A DNA stretch of 41,126 bases from Sulfuritalea sp. (GTDB lineage: Bacteria > Pseudomonadota > Gammaproteobacteria > Burkholderiales > Rhodocyclaceae): NCBI GenBank assembly GCA_022842325.1, contig JALHPU010000034.1, forward strand, positions 1-41,126. Reading direction: 5' to 3'. The position numbers were made by a program, and so were the translations under genes. The notes beneath the pieces were generated by a model that did not search any database, was not told the DNA's origin, and was given only the letters and a program-made list of their open reading frames with translations. This document shows, in pieces, positions 8,047 to 16,866 of the stretch. Numbering within the stretch: the first letter of the stretch is position 1; the number at the start of each line of letters is the position of its first letter.

Positions 8047-11031
8047 TTGCAAGCAACCCCATTTAAGATTCCGGGTGGGCTCCCTTTTGTTGGGCAACGC
8101 CTGCAGCGTCTGGAAGATACGGCACTGCTCACGGGACGCGGGTCCTATGCCGACGACCTGGGAGTCAAACCTGGCACACTGTACGCGGCCGTGCTGCGGT
8201 CGCCGCATGCTCACGCTGGATTGCGCTCCATGGATGTCAATGCCGCCCTGCAATTGCCGGGGGTCCGTGCGGTGCTTACCGGTGAAGATGTACAACGCTG
8301 GGGGCAACCCTTTGTGGTGGGCGTCAAGCAGCCGATGCAGCACTGGGCGCTGGCGGTGGATCGCGTGCGCTATGTGGGTGAGCCGGTGGCCGTGGTGGTG
8401 GCCGAGGATCGCTACACGGCAGAGGACGCGCTCGACCTGATTCGTGTGGACTACGAGCCCCGTCGCGCGGTGGTGGAGATTGATGCCGCGCTTGCCGAAG
8501 GTTGTGAGCTGTTGCACGAAGCCGTAGGCAGTAACGTGCTGTCCGAGCGTCGCTTCAGCTATGGCGAGCCCGATGCGCTTTTTTCTGGCAGCCGGCGCAT
8601 CAGCACCACCGTGCGCTATCCACGCAACAGCTGCTCGCCAATGGAGTGCGCGGTGGTGATAGCCGAGTACCTGGGTGCAGATGAAGGTTATGACGCTCTC
8701 TCCAACTTCATGGGCCCGTTCTCGTTGCACGCAGTCATGGCCTTGGCCCTGAAGGTGCCGGGTAACAAATTGCGCCACCGGGTACCGCGCGACTCTGGCG
8801 GAAGCTTCGGGGTCAAGCAGGCAGTATTTCCGTATGTAGTGTTGATGTGTCTGGCAGCTCGCAAAGCTGGCGCCCCCGTGAAGTGGGTAGAAGATCGGCT
8901 TGAACATCTGAGCGCAGCCACTTCAGCCACCGCCCGGCTAGCCACGATTGCTGCCGACGTGCGCGACGACGGCCGCATCCTGGCCCTGCACTGGGATCAG
9001 GTGGATGAGGTGGGCGCCTATTTGCGTGCGCCTGAGCCGGCCACTTTCTATCGCATGCATGGCTGTCTGACTGGCGCCTACGATGTGGCGCACCTTAAGG
9101 TGCGAAACCGCGTGGTGGTGACGAATAAGACCCCCACCGGGCTGGTGCGCGGCTTTGGCGGGCCGCAGGTCTATTACGCGCTGGAGCGACTGCTGGATCG
9201 CATAGCTACCGAGCTAGACATCGACCCGGTAGCGCTGCGTCGCCTCAACTACGTCAAGGCTGATCAGTTTCCCTACCAAGCGCCTGCCGGTGCTGTGCTT
9301 GACTCCGGCGATTACGAAAAGATGACCGATCTGGCCCTGGCGGCCGCGCGCGAGCAAGGGTTGCATGAACGCCAGCTGGCGGCGCGCGCTTCCGGCAAGC
9401 TTTATGGTATTGGTGTGGCAGCTATCGTGGAGCCCTCGGTGTCCAACATGGGTTACATCAGCACCGTGCTCACGGCGGAGCAGCGGGCCAAGGCAGGTCC
9501 GAAGAACGGGGCGATCGCCAGTGCCACGGTGGCCGTGGACCTGATGGGTGGGGTGAATGTCACCATTGCCTCGGCGCCAGCCGGACAAGGCCACATGACG
9601 GTCTGCGCGCAGGTGGTGGCCGATGCACTGGGACTGCAACCGGTTCAGGTGATGGTAAACGTCGAGTTCGACACTGCGAAAGACGCCTGGTCGGTGGCGG
9701 CAGGCAACTACTCCAGCCGCTTCGCCGGTGCAGTCGCAGGAGTTGTGCATCTGGCGGCCATGAAGGTGCGCGACAAGCTGACGCTGATCGCGGCAGACCA
9801 GTTTGGTTGTACCCCGGCCGATGTGGCCTTTGCAGGCGGCGAAATTTTCAACATGGCCAATTCGGCGCAGCGCCAGCCCTTTACACGTCTGGCCGCCAAT
9901 CCGCACTGGGCGCCCGCATTACTGCCCAAGGGCGTGAGCCCGGGCCTGCGCGAGACCGCATTCTGGACCCCCGAGGTGCTGCGTGCCCCCGACGCGGCCG
10001 ACCGCGTCAATCCCTCGGCCACTTATGGCTTTGTGTTTGACATCTGCGGCTTGGAAGTTGATCCCAACACTGGCGCAGTGCGCGTGGACCGTTACATCAC
10101 CGGCCACGATGCCGGACGGCTGCTCAACCCTGCGCTGGCTGACGGTCAGATCCAAGGGGCGTTTGCGCAGGGGCTGGGCGCCGCACTGCTGGAAGAGTTC
10201 CGTTATGGCGGCGACGGCAGTTTCCAGTCCGGGACGCTGGCCGACTACTTGATGCCGACAGCCTGTGAAACGCCGGATCTGGTGATCGTGCACATGGAAA
10301 CACCATCGCCCGTCACGCCCCTGGGCGCCAAGGGCTTGGGCGAGGGCAACAACATGAGCACACCCGTGTGCATTGCCAATGCCTTTGCCGACGCTTTGCG
10401 CTCGCACATGGACCTAGCCGAAGTGCAATTGCCGCTGACGCCTGGCCGTGTACTGGCGTTGTTACAGGTGTCTGATCCGGCGCCGAAGGAAATGCCGCAT
10501 CCGGCAGCCGCCGTTCCGGCGGGTGAGGGGCTTGCCCTAAAGGCGCAGGGCGAGGTGGAGATTCCTGCTGCGCCGGAGAAAGTGTTTGCCGTGCTGCTCG
10601 ACCCTGTGGCCCTAGCGCGTGTGATTCCGGGGTGCCATTCGTTGCAGTCGATTGGCCCCAATCGCTACCGTGCCGATGTCACCGTAGGCGTTGGCCTGGT
10701 GAAGGCACGCTACGAAGCCGAGATCATCCTGTCCGACATCGACGCCCCGCACAGCCTGCGCCTGGCCGGCAGTGGCCGTTCCTCGCTGGGTACCGGTGCT
10801 GGCGGCGGGCTGGTGATGTTGCAGGCTACGCCTACCGGCACGCGCCTGAGCTACGACTATAGCGCCCAGGTTGGTGGCAAGGCGGCGATGGTGGGCAGTC
10901 GCATGCTCGAAGGGGCTGCCCGCATCATCGTGGCGCAGCTGTTTGAGTCGCTGGGCCGACAGGCCGGGGGAAAGACGGTGGAACCCAACTGGTGGCGCCG
11001 GATACTGCGCAAACTGGGAGTGCGGGTATGA
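8047..11031 (+). CDS. hmfA: furoyl-CoA dehydrogenase-type molybdopterin subunit with C-terminal CoxG/SRPBCC domain
   Basis: A 994-residue large subunit of a xanthine-dehydrogenase-family molybdenum hydroxylase. Residues 12-130 are the ald_xan_dh_C hammerhead domain (VGQRLQRLEDTALLTGRGSY). Residues 150-790 are the molybdopterin-binding domains (RGFGGPQVYYALERLLDRI, and GAKGLGEGNNMS with the presumed catalytic Glu). Residues about 826-975 form a CoxG-like SRPBCC domain (GEVEIPAAPEKVFAVLLDP, VIPGCHSLQ). The TTG start is supported by AGGAG six bases upstream. The following FAD-subunit gene overlaps by ATGA. The predicted reaction is hydroxylation of 2-furoyl-CoA to 5-hydroxy-2-furoyl-CoA. This rests on the match in gene order to hmfABCDE of Cupriavidus basilensis; another CoA-thioester hydroxylase is the main alternative. 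The fused CoxG domain is unusual for the superfamily. Confidence 0.72.
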   Translation: MQATPFKIPGGLPFVGQRLQRLEDTALLTGRGSYADDLGVKPGTLYAAVLRSPHAHAGLRSMDVNAALQLPGVRAVLTGEDVQRWGQPFVVGVKQPMQHWALAVDRVRYVGEPVAVVVAEDRYTAEDALDLIRVDYEPRRAVVEIDAALAEGCELLHEAVGSNVLSERRFSYGEPDALFSGSRRISTTVRYPRNSCSPMECAVVIAEYLGADEGYDALSNFMGPFSLHAVMALALKVPGNKLRHRVPRDSGGSFGVKQAVFPYVVLMCLAARKAGAPVKWVEDRLEHLSAATSATARLATIAADVRDDGRILALHWDQVDEVGAYLRAPEPATFYRMHGCLTGAYDVAHLKVRNRVVVTNKTPTGLVRGFGGPQVYYALERLLDRIATELDIDPVALRRLNYVKADQFPYQAPAGAVLDSGDYEKMTDLALAAAREQGLHERQLAARASGKLYGIGVAAIVEPSVSNMGYISTVLTAEQRAKAGPKNGAIASATVAVDLMGGVNVTIASAPAGQGHMTVCAQVVADALGLQPVQVMVNVEFDTAKDAWSVAAGNYSSRFAGAVAGVVHLAAMKVRDKLTLIAADQFGCTPADVAFAGGEIFNMANSAQRQPFTRLAANPHWAPALLPKGVSPGLRETAFWTPEVLRAPDAADRVNPSATYGFVFDICGLEVDPNTGAVRVDRYITGHDAGRLLNPALADGQIQGAFAQGLGAALLEEFRYGGDGSFQSGTLADYLMPTACETPDLVIVHMETPSPVTPLGAKGLGEGNNMSTPVCIANAFADALRSHMDLAEVQLPLTPGRVLALLQVSDPAPKEMPHPAAAVPAGEGLALKAQGEVEIPAAPEKVFAVLLDPVALARVIPGCHSLQSIGPNRYRADVTVGVGLVKARYEAEIILSDIDAPHSLRLAGSGRSSLGTGAGGGLVMLQATPTGTRLSYDYSAQVGGKAAMVGSRMLEGAARIIVAQLFESLGRQAGGKTVEPNWWRRILRKLGVRV

Positions 11032-11858
11032 AGCCCGCCGCATTTGATTACGTGCGCGTTGACGGTGTCGAGGATGCCTGTACGTTGCTGCAGCGTCACG
11101 GCGACGACGCGCGCATCCTCGCAGGGGGGCAATCACTGATGGCGGTGCTAAACATGCGTCTGGCGCAGCCGTCGCTGTTGGTGGACATTTCGCGCAGCAC
11201 CGCACTGGCACGCATTGAAGTGCGTGACGGCTGTGTGCAAGTGGGTGCTGCGGCAACGCAGGCTGCGCTGGAGTGGCGTGACTCGCTGGCGCAGGAGCTG
11301 CCGCTGCTCAAGCTGGTCTTTCCCTACATCTCGCATTTCCAGATCCGCAACCGCGGCACAGTATGTGGTTCGGTGGCGCATGCAGACCCTTCGGCCGAAC
11401 TGCCGCTGAGTCTGCTGGTGCTGGAGGGCCAGGTGGTATTGCGCGGCAAGCGCCAGCGGGTGGTAGCGGCCGAGGATTTTTTCACCGGCATGCTCAGCAC
11501 GGCCCGAGCCAGCGACGAACTGGTGGAAGCGGTGCGCTTTCCCCTGGCCAAGCCCGGACAGGGTTTTGGCTTTCGCGAGTTTTCACGTCGCCATGGCGAT
11601 TTCGCCATCTGTGCGGTGGCCGCTGTGGCGGATGACCGGGGTCTGCGCGTCGCCGTGGGCGGTGTGGCCGACCGACCGCTGGCACGCGAATGGCCGCTGC
11701 TGGAAGGTGGCGCGCTGGATGACGCGCTCAACGAGTTCGCCTGGGCGCTGGATGCACGTGATGACTCCCAGATGAGTGCTGCCTCACGCCGTCACCTAGT
11801 TCGTCGCCTGGGCCAGCAGGCTGTTGAGGCGGCTCTACTGACAAGGACTTCTGTATGA
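11028..11858 (+). CDS. hmfB: FAD-binding subunit of the molybdenum hydroxylase
   Basis: A 276-residue CoxM-type subunit that passes electrons from the iron-sulfur subunit to FAD. The FAD-binding signatures are LAGGQSLMAVLNMRLAQP (residues about 31-48) and NRGTVCGSVAHADPSAELP (about 107-125), followed by the CO_deh_flav_C domain. It lacks the cysteine-rich insertion that carries the extra [4Fe-4S] cluster in 4-hydroxybenzoyl-CoA reductase beta subunits, which argues against that enzyme. The ATG at 11028 overlaps the stop of the large subunit (ATGA), and the gene overlaps the next one in the same way, indicating translational coupling in one operon. Confidence 0.8.
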   Translation: MKPAAFDYVRVDGVEDACTLLQRHGDDARILAGGQSLMAVLNMRLAQPSLLVDISRSTALARIEVRDGCVQVGAAATQAALEWRDSLAQELPLLKLVFPYISHFQIRNRGTVCGSVAHADPSAELPLSLLVLEGQVVLRGKRQRVVAAEDFFTGMLSTARASDELVEAVRFPLAKPGQGFGFREFSRRHGDFAICAVAAVADDRGLRVAVGGVADRPLAREWPLLEGGALDDALNEFAWALDARDDSQMSAASRRHLVRRLGQQAVEAALLTRTSV

Positions 11859-12358
11859 CTCATGACTTTCTTAGCCGAGAAAAATTGCATCCGATAACGA
11901 TCGAACTCAACGGTCAGACCCGGCGGGGCTACGCCACGCCACGCATGCTACTGAGCGATTACCTGCGACATGAGCTCGGCCTGACAGGCACCCATGTAGG
12001 TTGCGAGCACGGTGTGTGCGGCGCTTGCACCGTTCGACTCGATGGCGTGGCTTGCCGCTCCTGTCTGACATTGGCCGTACAGGCGGATGGACGACGGGTT
12101 GAGACCGTCGAGGGACTTGCCGGCGAGGGTGGCGTACTGTCTGAACTGCAGTCAGCCTTCAAGCGGCACCATGCGTTGCAGTGCGGGTTTTGCACCCCCG
12201 GCATCCTGATGTCCAGCGCCGACTGGCTAGCGCGCCTGCGGAAGTTGGGCCGCAAGCCGACTGAACAGGAGGTCCGCGAAATGTTGTCCGGTCACATTTG
12301 TCGATGCACGGGCTATACGCCCATCGTAAAAGCCCTAATGGAGGTGGCACATGCTTGA
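11855..12358 (+). CDS. hmfC: [2Fe-2S] subunit of the molybdenum hydroxylase
   Basis: A 167-residue CoxS-type subunit with two [2Fe-2S] clusters. The plant-ferredoxin-like site is GCEHGVCGACTVRLDGVACRS near residues 49-69. The second site is CGFCTPG (about 109) plus CRCTGY (about 150). Both cysteine sets are complete. Length is normal for the family. It overlaps the FAD subunit by four bases and the following ligase gene by eight, so all belong to one transcript. No Tat or other signal is seen; the complex is probably cytoplasmic, consistent with a CoA-thioester substrate. Confidence 0.85.
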   Translation: MTHDFLSREKLHPITIELNGQTRRGYATPRMLLSDYLRHELGLTGTHVGCEHGVCGACTVRLDGVACRSCLTLAVQADGRRVETVEGLAGEGGVLSELQSAFKRHHALQCGFCTPGILMSSADWLARLRKLGRKPTEQEVREMLSGHICRCTGYTPIVKALMEVAHA

Positions 12359-13889
12359 CTTGGGGCGGACTTTCTTGCAAAGCGTTGAGCGCGCGCCGAG
12401 GGCTACGGCCCTGGTAGACGGCGATCAGCGCCTGAGCTATTCGCAATGGGCACCCAAGATCGGCGCGGTACAGCATGGGCTGCGTGAACTGGGCCTCAAG
12501 CCTGGCGACCATTTGCTATCGGTGCTTCAAAACCGCATGGAAGCCGCCACTCTGCACTGGGCCTGTCAGTTCGCAGGCATTGTGATGACGCCGCTGAACT
12601 GGCGCGCCAAGCCCGAGGAAATCGTGCATTGCCTCAAGGATTCGTCTGCGAGTGTGGTGGTCTATGAAAAGACGTCGGCATCTGCCGTGCTCGAAGCCCT
12701 GCAGGTTCAGCCGGCCCGATTGGTCTACGTCGGCAACGATGGTGGTGAAGGACTGAACTATGCCCAGTGCTTTGACAGCGAGCAGGACCCGCTTCCCAAG
12801 GCGCAGGCACAAGACCTCTCCATCATGCTCTATACCTCGGGCACCACGGGGGCCCCCAAGGGTGTACCACGGCGTCAGCGAGCTGAACGAGTAGCTGCAC
12901 TGGCCCACGTGGCGCAGAACCAATACGGCTATGGTGAGTGCACCCTGGGCGTGATGCCGCTGTATCACACGATGGGTGTGCGTTCTCTGCTGGCGCTGGC
13001 ACTGGTCGATGGGTGTTTCGTCTGCATGCCCAGATTTGATGCGGCGCAGGCGCTACGCTGCATCAAGGCCGAAAAAGTCAGTCACCTGTATCTGGTGCCC
13101 ACGCTGTATCACGATGTGCTGGCGCACCCTTCGTTCGCGGAGACCGACATTTCATCGGTCCGTCGCCTCGGCTTTGCAGGTGCCCCCATGCACGACGCGC
13201 TACTGCTGCGTTTGCAAGGAGCCTTTCGTCCCGACCTGTTCGTCAATCACTACGGCAGTTCAGAAATCTACACATTCTCCATCAACCAGAATGCAGTAGG
13301 CAAGCCCGGCTCGGCCGGTCGCGCGGGTATCAATACCCGGCTACGCGTAGTCAAGCTTGACGGTAAGTCCATAAATCAGCTGGCAGCACCCATGGAGGAA
13401 GGGCAGATCATTGCCGACCTGTTGTCCGACGAAGCCTTTGAAGGCTATCACAATCGTCCCGATGCCAACGCCAAGAGCTTGCGAGACGGCTGGTACTTCA
13501 CGGGTGACACGGGCTACGTTGATGCGGATGGCGATCTGTTCGTCACCGGCCGGGTGGACGACATGATCATCAGCGGTGGCGAGAACATTTCCCCGGTGGA
13601 CATCGAATCGGTGCTGTCACTGCATCCAGCCGTTGACGAGGTGGCCGTGGTGGGTCTGAAGGACGAGCGCTGGGGTCAGCGCGTGGTGGCGTTCGTCAAG
13701 CGCAAGCAGGACGTGACCCCGGAGGGCCTGGACCAGCACTGTCGGACCTCAGACATGGTCAATTTCAAGCGTCCGCGCGAGTACGTCTTTGTGGACGAGA
13801 TCCCCAAGTCGCCGGTGGGCAAGGTGCTGCGCCGCAAGCTGGTCGCGGGCGAATTCGTCCCCGAATCGGCGCAAGCGCCCAAGGCCTGA
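12351..13889 (+). CDS. hmfD: AMP-forming acyl-CoA synthetase, probable 2-furoate-CoA ligase
   Basis: A 512-residue ANL-superfamily adenylate-forming ligase. The P-loop-like motif IMLYTSGTTGAPKG lies near residues 159-172. The core motif FTGDTGYVDADGDLFVTGR and hinge region DDMIISGGENISPVDIES are near 385-420, and the C-terminal catalytic lysine is in KSPVGKVLRRKL. It would activate the free acid with ATP and CoA before the Mo hydroxylase acts on the thioester. The start overlaps the iron-sulfur subunit by eight bases. Substrate assignment (2-furoate) comes from the conserved A-B-C-ligase-crotonase order; the sequence alone supports only a carboxylic acid-CoA ligase. Confidence 0.68.
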   Translation: MLDLGRTFLQSVERAPRATALVDGDQRLSYSQWAPKIGAVQHGLRELGLKPGDHLLSVLQNRMEAATLHWACQFAGIVMTPLNWRAKPEEIVHCLKDSSASVVVYEKTSASAVLEALQVQPARLVYVGNDGGEGLNYAQCFDSEQDPLPKAQAQDLSIMLYTSGTTGAPKGVPRRQRAERVAALAHVAQNQYGYGECTLGVMPLYHTMGVRSLLALALVDGCFVCMPRFDAAQALRCIKAEKVSHLYLVPTLYHDVLAHPSFAETDISSVRRLGFAGAPMHDALLLRLQGAFRPDLFVNHYGSSEIYTFSINQNAVGKPGSAGRAGINTRLRVVKLDGKSINQLAAPMEEGQIIADLLSDEAFEGYHNRPDANAKSLRDGWYFTGDTGYVDADGDLFVTGRVDDMIISGGENISPVDIESVLSLHPAVDEVAVVGLKDERWGQRVVAFVKRKQDVTPEGLDQHCRTSDMVNFKRPREYVFVDEIPKSPVGKVLRRKLVAGEFVPESAQAPKA

Positions 13890-13931
13890 TCTGCTCTCTA
13901 TTCATTTCACTAAACACCACGAAGGACACCT

Positions 13932-14744
13932 ATGAAACTCAATGAATTACTCCACCCCGCCGCCACCTTGCCGAGCGAGCTTGACGGCTTTCGCGTCGAA
14001 ATTGACGCAGCCCGCCAGCGCGCCGACATTGTCCTGACCCGCCCGCCTTTCAATGTAATCAGCATGCTTCAGCGCGAGCAGCTGCGTATCACTTTTGAGG
14101 CGCTGGATGCCAATGAAAATGTGCGTGTAATCGTTCTGCGCTCCGAAGGCGAACATTTTTCCAGCGGTGGCAACATCAAGGGCTTCCTTGAGGCCACTCC
14201 GGAGCATGTCTCCAAGCTGGCCTGGAACATCGCCTCTCCGGCGCGTTGCAGCAAGCCGGTGATTGCAGCCAATCGCGGCTATTGCTTCGGCGTGGGCTTC
14301 GAGATTTCGCTGGCCTGTGATTTCCGACTGGTCACCCCGACCACCCTGTACGCGTTGCCGGAGCAAAAGCTTGGGCAGATACCGGGCTCGGGTGGATCGG
14401 CCCGCCTACAGAAGATGGTGGGCATCACCCGAACCAAGGACATCGTGATGCGCTCGCGTCGTATCCCAGGCCAGCAGGCATATGACTGGGGTGTGGCCAC
14501 CGCCATCGTGCCCGACGCCGAACTCGAGGACACCACTGATGAACTGGTGGACGAACTGCGTTCGTTTTCCCCGATTGCGCAACGCACAGCAAAGAAACTG
14601 CTCAACGACACCGAAGATTCCCCGCTTTCGATTGCCATCGAGCTCGAGGGCCACTGCTATTCGCGCCTGCGCAGCTCCGAGGATTTCCGCGAAGGCGTAG
14701 AAGCCTTCAACGACAAGCGTACCCCCAAGTTTGTCGGACTGTAA
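13932..14744 (+). CDS. hmfE: crotonase-family enzyme, probable 2-oxoglutaroyl-CoA hydrolase
   Basis: A 270-residue enoyl-CoA hydratase/isomerase-superfamily protein. Oxyanion-hole segments are HFSSGGNIKGF (near residues 76-86) and NRGYCFGVGFEISLACDFR (near 115-133). The loop IPGSGGSARLQKMVG, which often carries a catalytic residue, follows. In the furoate pathway the final crotonase releases 2-oxoglutarate and CoA from 2-oxoglutaroyl-CoA, which fits its place after the ligase. AAGGA lies before the ATG. It could instead be a plain hydratase for another CoA thioester. The transporter operon continues 52 bases downstream. Confidence 0.65.
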   Translation: MKLNELLHPAATLPSELDGFRVEIDAARQRADIVLTRPPFNVISMLQREQLRITFEALDANENVRVIVLRSEGEHFSSGGNIKGFLEATPEHVSKLAWNIASPARCSKPVIAANRGYCFGVGFEISLACDFRLVTPTTLYALPEQKLGQIPGSGGSARLQKMVGITRTKDIVMRSRRIPGQQAYDWGVATAIVPDAELEDTTDELVDELRSFSPIAQRTAKKLLNDTEDSPLSIAIELEGHCYSRLRSSEDFREGVEAFNDKRTPKFVGL

Positions 14745-14796
14745 GGCTGACGACTTTTTCCAACCCAAAACCATAACGACCCGAAGGAGACATGAC

Positions 14797-15963
14797 ATGA
14801 AAACGAAGCTGATGACTACCTTGATTGCCGCCACTTTCACTGTCGGTGCGCAGGCACAGACTGGCCCCATTCGCGTTGGCGTGGTTACGCCTCTGTCGGG
14901 GACTTATGCCGGCATTGGCCAGCAGGTGAAGTGGGGCCTAGACCTGGCCGCCAAGGAAATCAACACTGGTGGTGGCGTGATGGGCCGCCAGATTGAACTG
15001 ATCTATGAGGACGAAGAAGCCAACCCGGCCGTGGCGGTGCAGAAGGCAGAGAAGCTGTTCCAGGTTGGCAAGGTGGACTTTCTCACCGGAACGGTGAACT
15101 CCGGATCCACTTTGGCCGTGGGTCAGGTAGCCGAGCGCAACAATCGGCTGATCGCCACAACCGTGTCCTTTGCCGACTCGATCACCTCGGACAAGTGCTC
15201 TGCGAATGTGTTCCGCGTCAATGCGCGCGCCGGCATGCAGTCGGCAGCGCTGGCTGACTGGATGGCCGCGACCAAGCCTAACGCTAATGTGTTCTACCTG
15301 GGCCCGGACTATGAGATGGGTCGCAGCACCGTTGCGGCCTTCAAGTCTGCTGCCGAGGGCAAGGGCGCCAAAACGGTGGGTGAAGTCTTCGCACCACTGG
15401 ACAACAAGGACTACTCGCCATTCTTCGGTCAGATACGTTCTGCCCGTCCGACCGTGATCTACACGTCGGTAGCCGGCAACGACACCGTGCGTCTATTCAC
15501 CCAGATGGCCGAGTTCGGCTTGAACCGAAATGTACAGGTGGTAGGTGCCTCGGGCACGGTCACATCGCAAAACCTGAAGGCCATAGGCAATGCCGCCGAC
15601 GGTTTCGTGACCGGCGTGGGCTACTCGACCAGCATTGACAGCGTCGAGAACAAGAAGTTTGTCGCCAGCTTTGAGGCCGCCAACAAGGCACAGCCCGACC
15701 TGTACGGCGCCGACAGCTATGGGGTGTTGTTCTTCTACAAGGCTGCTGTGGAGAAAGCCAAATCTACTGACACGGACAAGGTACGTACGTCCATGCGGGG
15801 ACTTCAGTGGGCCACACCGCAAGGAGTAAAGACCATGCGCGCCGGAGACCACCAGGCCATGCAGGACATGTATGCCGTCAAGGTCATCGGTGGCAAGTTC
15901 GAGATCGTTGGCAAGGTGGCTGCGGCCGCAGCCATTGGTCCCGATGGTTGCACCAAGTTCTGA
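14797..15963 (+). CDS. ABC transporter substrate-binding protein (LivJ-like)
   Basis: A 388-residue periplasmic binding protein of the branched-chain amino acid/aromatic acid type (Peripla_BP_6). A Sec signal peptide is visible (MKTKLMTTLIAATFTVGAQA, cleavage after AQA). The mature protein begins QTGPIRVGVVTPLSGTYAGI, a typical LivJ-fold start. The ATG at 14797 has AAGGAGA six bases upstream, which decides the start over an upstream in-frame ATG at 14731. Genes for two permeases and two ATPases follow at once. Linked to the furoate-type catabolic genes, the system more likely imports the aromatic or furanic acid than leucine; that is inference from context. Confidence 0.88.
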   Translation: MKTKLMTTLIAATFTVGAQAQTGPIRVGVVTPLSGTYAGIGQQVKWGLDLAAKEINTGGGVMGRQIELIYEDEEANPAVAVQKAEKLFQVGKVDFLTGTVNSGSTLAVGQVAERNNRLIATTVSFADSITSDKCSANVFRVNARAGMQSAALADWMAATKPNANVFYLGPDYEMGRSTVAAFKSAAEGKGAKTVGEVFAPLDNKDYSPFFGQIRSARPTVIYTSVAGNDTVRLFTQMAEFGLNRNVQVVGASGTVTSQNLKAIGNAADGFVTGVGYSTSIDSVENKKFVASFEAANKAQPDLYGADSYGVLFFYKAAVEKAKSTDTDKVRTSMRGLQWATPQGVKTMRAGDHQAMQDMYAVKVIGGKFEIVGKVAAAAAIGPDGCTKF

Positions 15964-15972
15964 GGAACCGGT

Positions 15973-16866
15973 ATGAGCGCAGCGCTGGATTGGTTGCAAT
16001 TCGTGCTGGCGCCCCAGATGGTCAACGGCCTGTCCATCGGAGTGGCCGTTGTCCTGATGGCGCTGGGGCTGACCATCATCTTCGGGTTGCTGGACGTCAT
16101 CAACATGGCGCACGGCGAGTTCTATGCCATTGGCGCCTATATTGCCGTAGCGCTGATTGGCCTGGGGTTGTCGTTCTGGTGGGCGCTGGCGTTCACGCCG
16201 TTGCTGATGGCCGCGTTGGGTTACGTCACCGAAAGGGGACTGATTCAGCGCGTCTTTCACAGCAAGGACCGGCATACGCTCACGCTACTTCTGACCTTCG
16301 GGGTAGGCATTGTGCTGGAGGATGTGCTCAAGATCGTGTTTGGTGCCAACCCTATGCGCGTTGAGGCGCCCATCACTGGCGCTACCGAACTCGTGGGCCT
16401 GTTCTTTCCGAACTACCGCCTGTTCGTGATGGCCGTCGGCGGGCTGCTGATTTTGGCGGTTTGGGTGCTGGTATTTCGCACTTCGCTGGGTGCCATTGTG
16501 CGCGCAGCGGCCTTTGATCGCCACATGAGCGCCTCGCTGGGCGTGCCGATCTCGCGTGTGTATGCGGCCACCTTCGCCTTTGGTGTAGCCTTGGCTGGCA
16601 TCTCGGGCGTATTGCTGGCGCCGATCTACTCGGTGTTTCCGACAATGGGGCGCGACTTCGTCCTGATTGCTTTCAGTGTGGTCATCATCGGAGGCATGGG
16701 GTCCATCAAGGGTGCCGTGTTTGCCGGTTTGCTGCTCACGCAGGTGCAGTCGATCTCCAGTCTTTTTATTTCCCCAGTATGGAATGACCCGCTGCTGTTC
16801 GGCATCATGGTACTGGTACTGATGTGGCGTCCCCAAGGCCTGTACGGGAAGCTCGGCCATGCGTGA
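15973..16866 (+). CDS. ABC transporter inner-membrane permease (LivH-like)
   Basis: A 297-residue polytopic permease of the LivH/BPD_transp_2 family with about eight hydrophobic segments. Diagnostic blocks are GLTIIFGLLDVINMAHGEFYAIGAY near residues 32-56 (the LivH hallmark) and the C-terminal coupling region with AFSVVIIGGMGSIKGAVFAG. It begins nine bases after the binding-protein stop and overlaps the next permease gene by eight bases. It should form a heterodimer with the following LivM-like subunit. Confidence 0.9.
   Translation: MSAALDWLQFVLAPQMVNGLSIGVAVVLMALGLTIIFGLLDVINMAHGEFYAIGAYIAVALIGLGLSFWWALAFTPLLMAALGYVTERGLIQRVFHSKDRHTLTLLLTFGVGIVLEDVLKIVFGANPMRVEAPITGATELVGLFFPNYRLFVMAVGGLLILAVWVLVFRTSLGAIVRAAAFDRHMSASLGVPISRVYAATFAFGVALAGISGVLLAPIYSVFPTMGRDFVLIAFSVVIIGGMGSIKGAVFAGLLLTQVQSISSLFISPVWNDPLLFGIMVLVLMWRPQGLYGKLGHA

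Noticed and set aside
11028..11858. 4-hydroxybenzoyl-CoA reductase as identity of the Mo hydroxylase
   Set aside because: The FAD subunit lacks the cysteine-bearing insertion for the additional [4Fe-4S] cluster, and the gene order fits furoyl-CoA dehydrogenase better.
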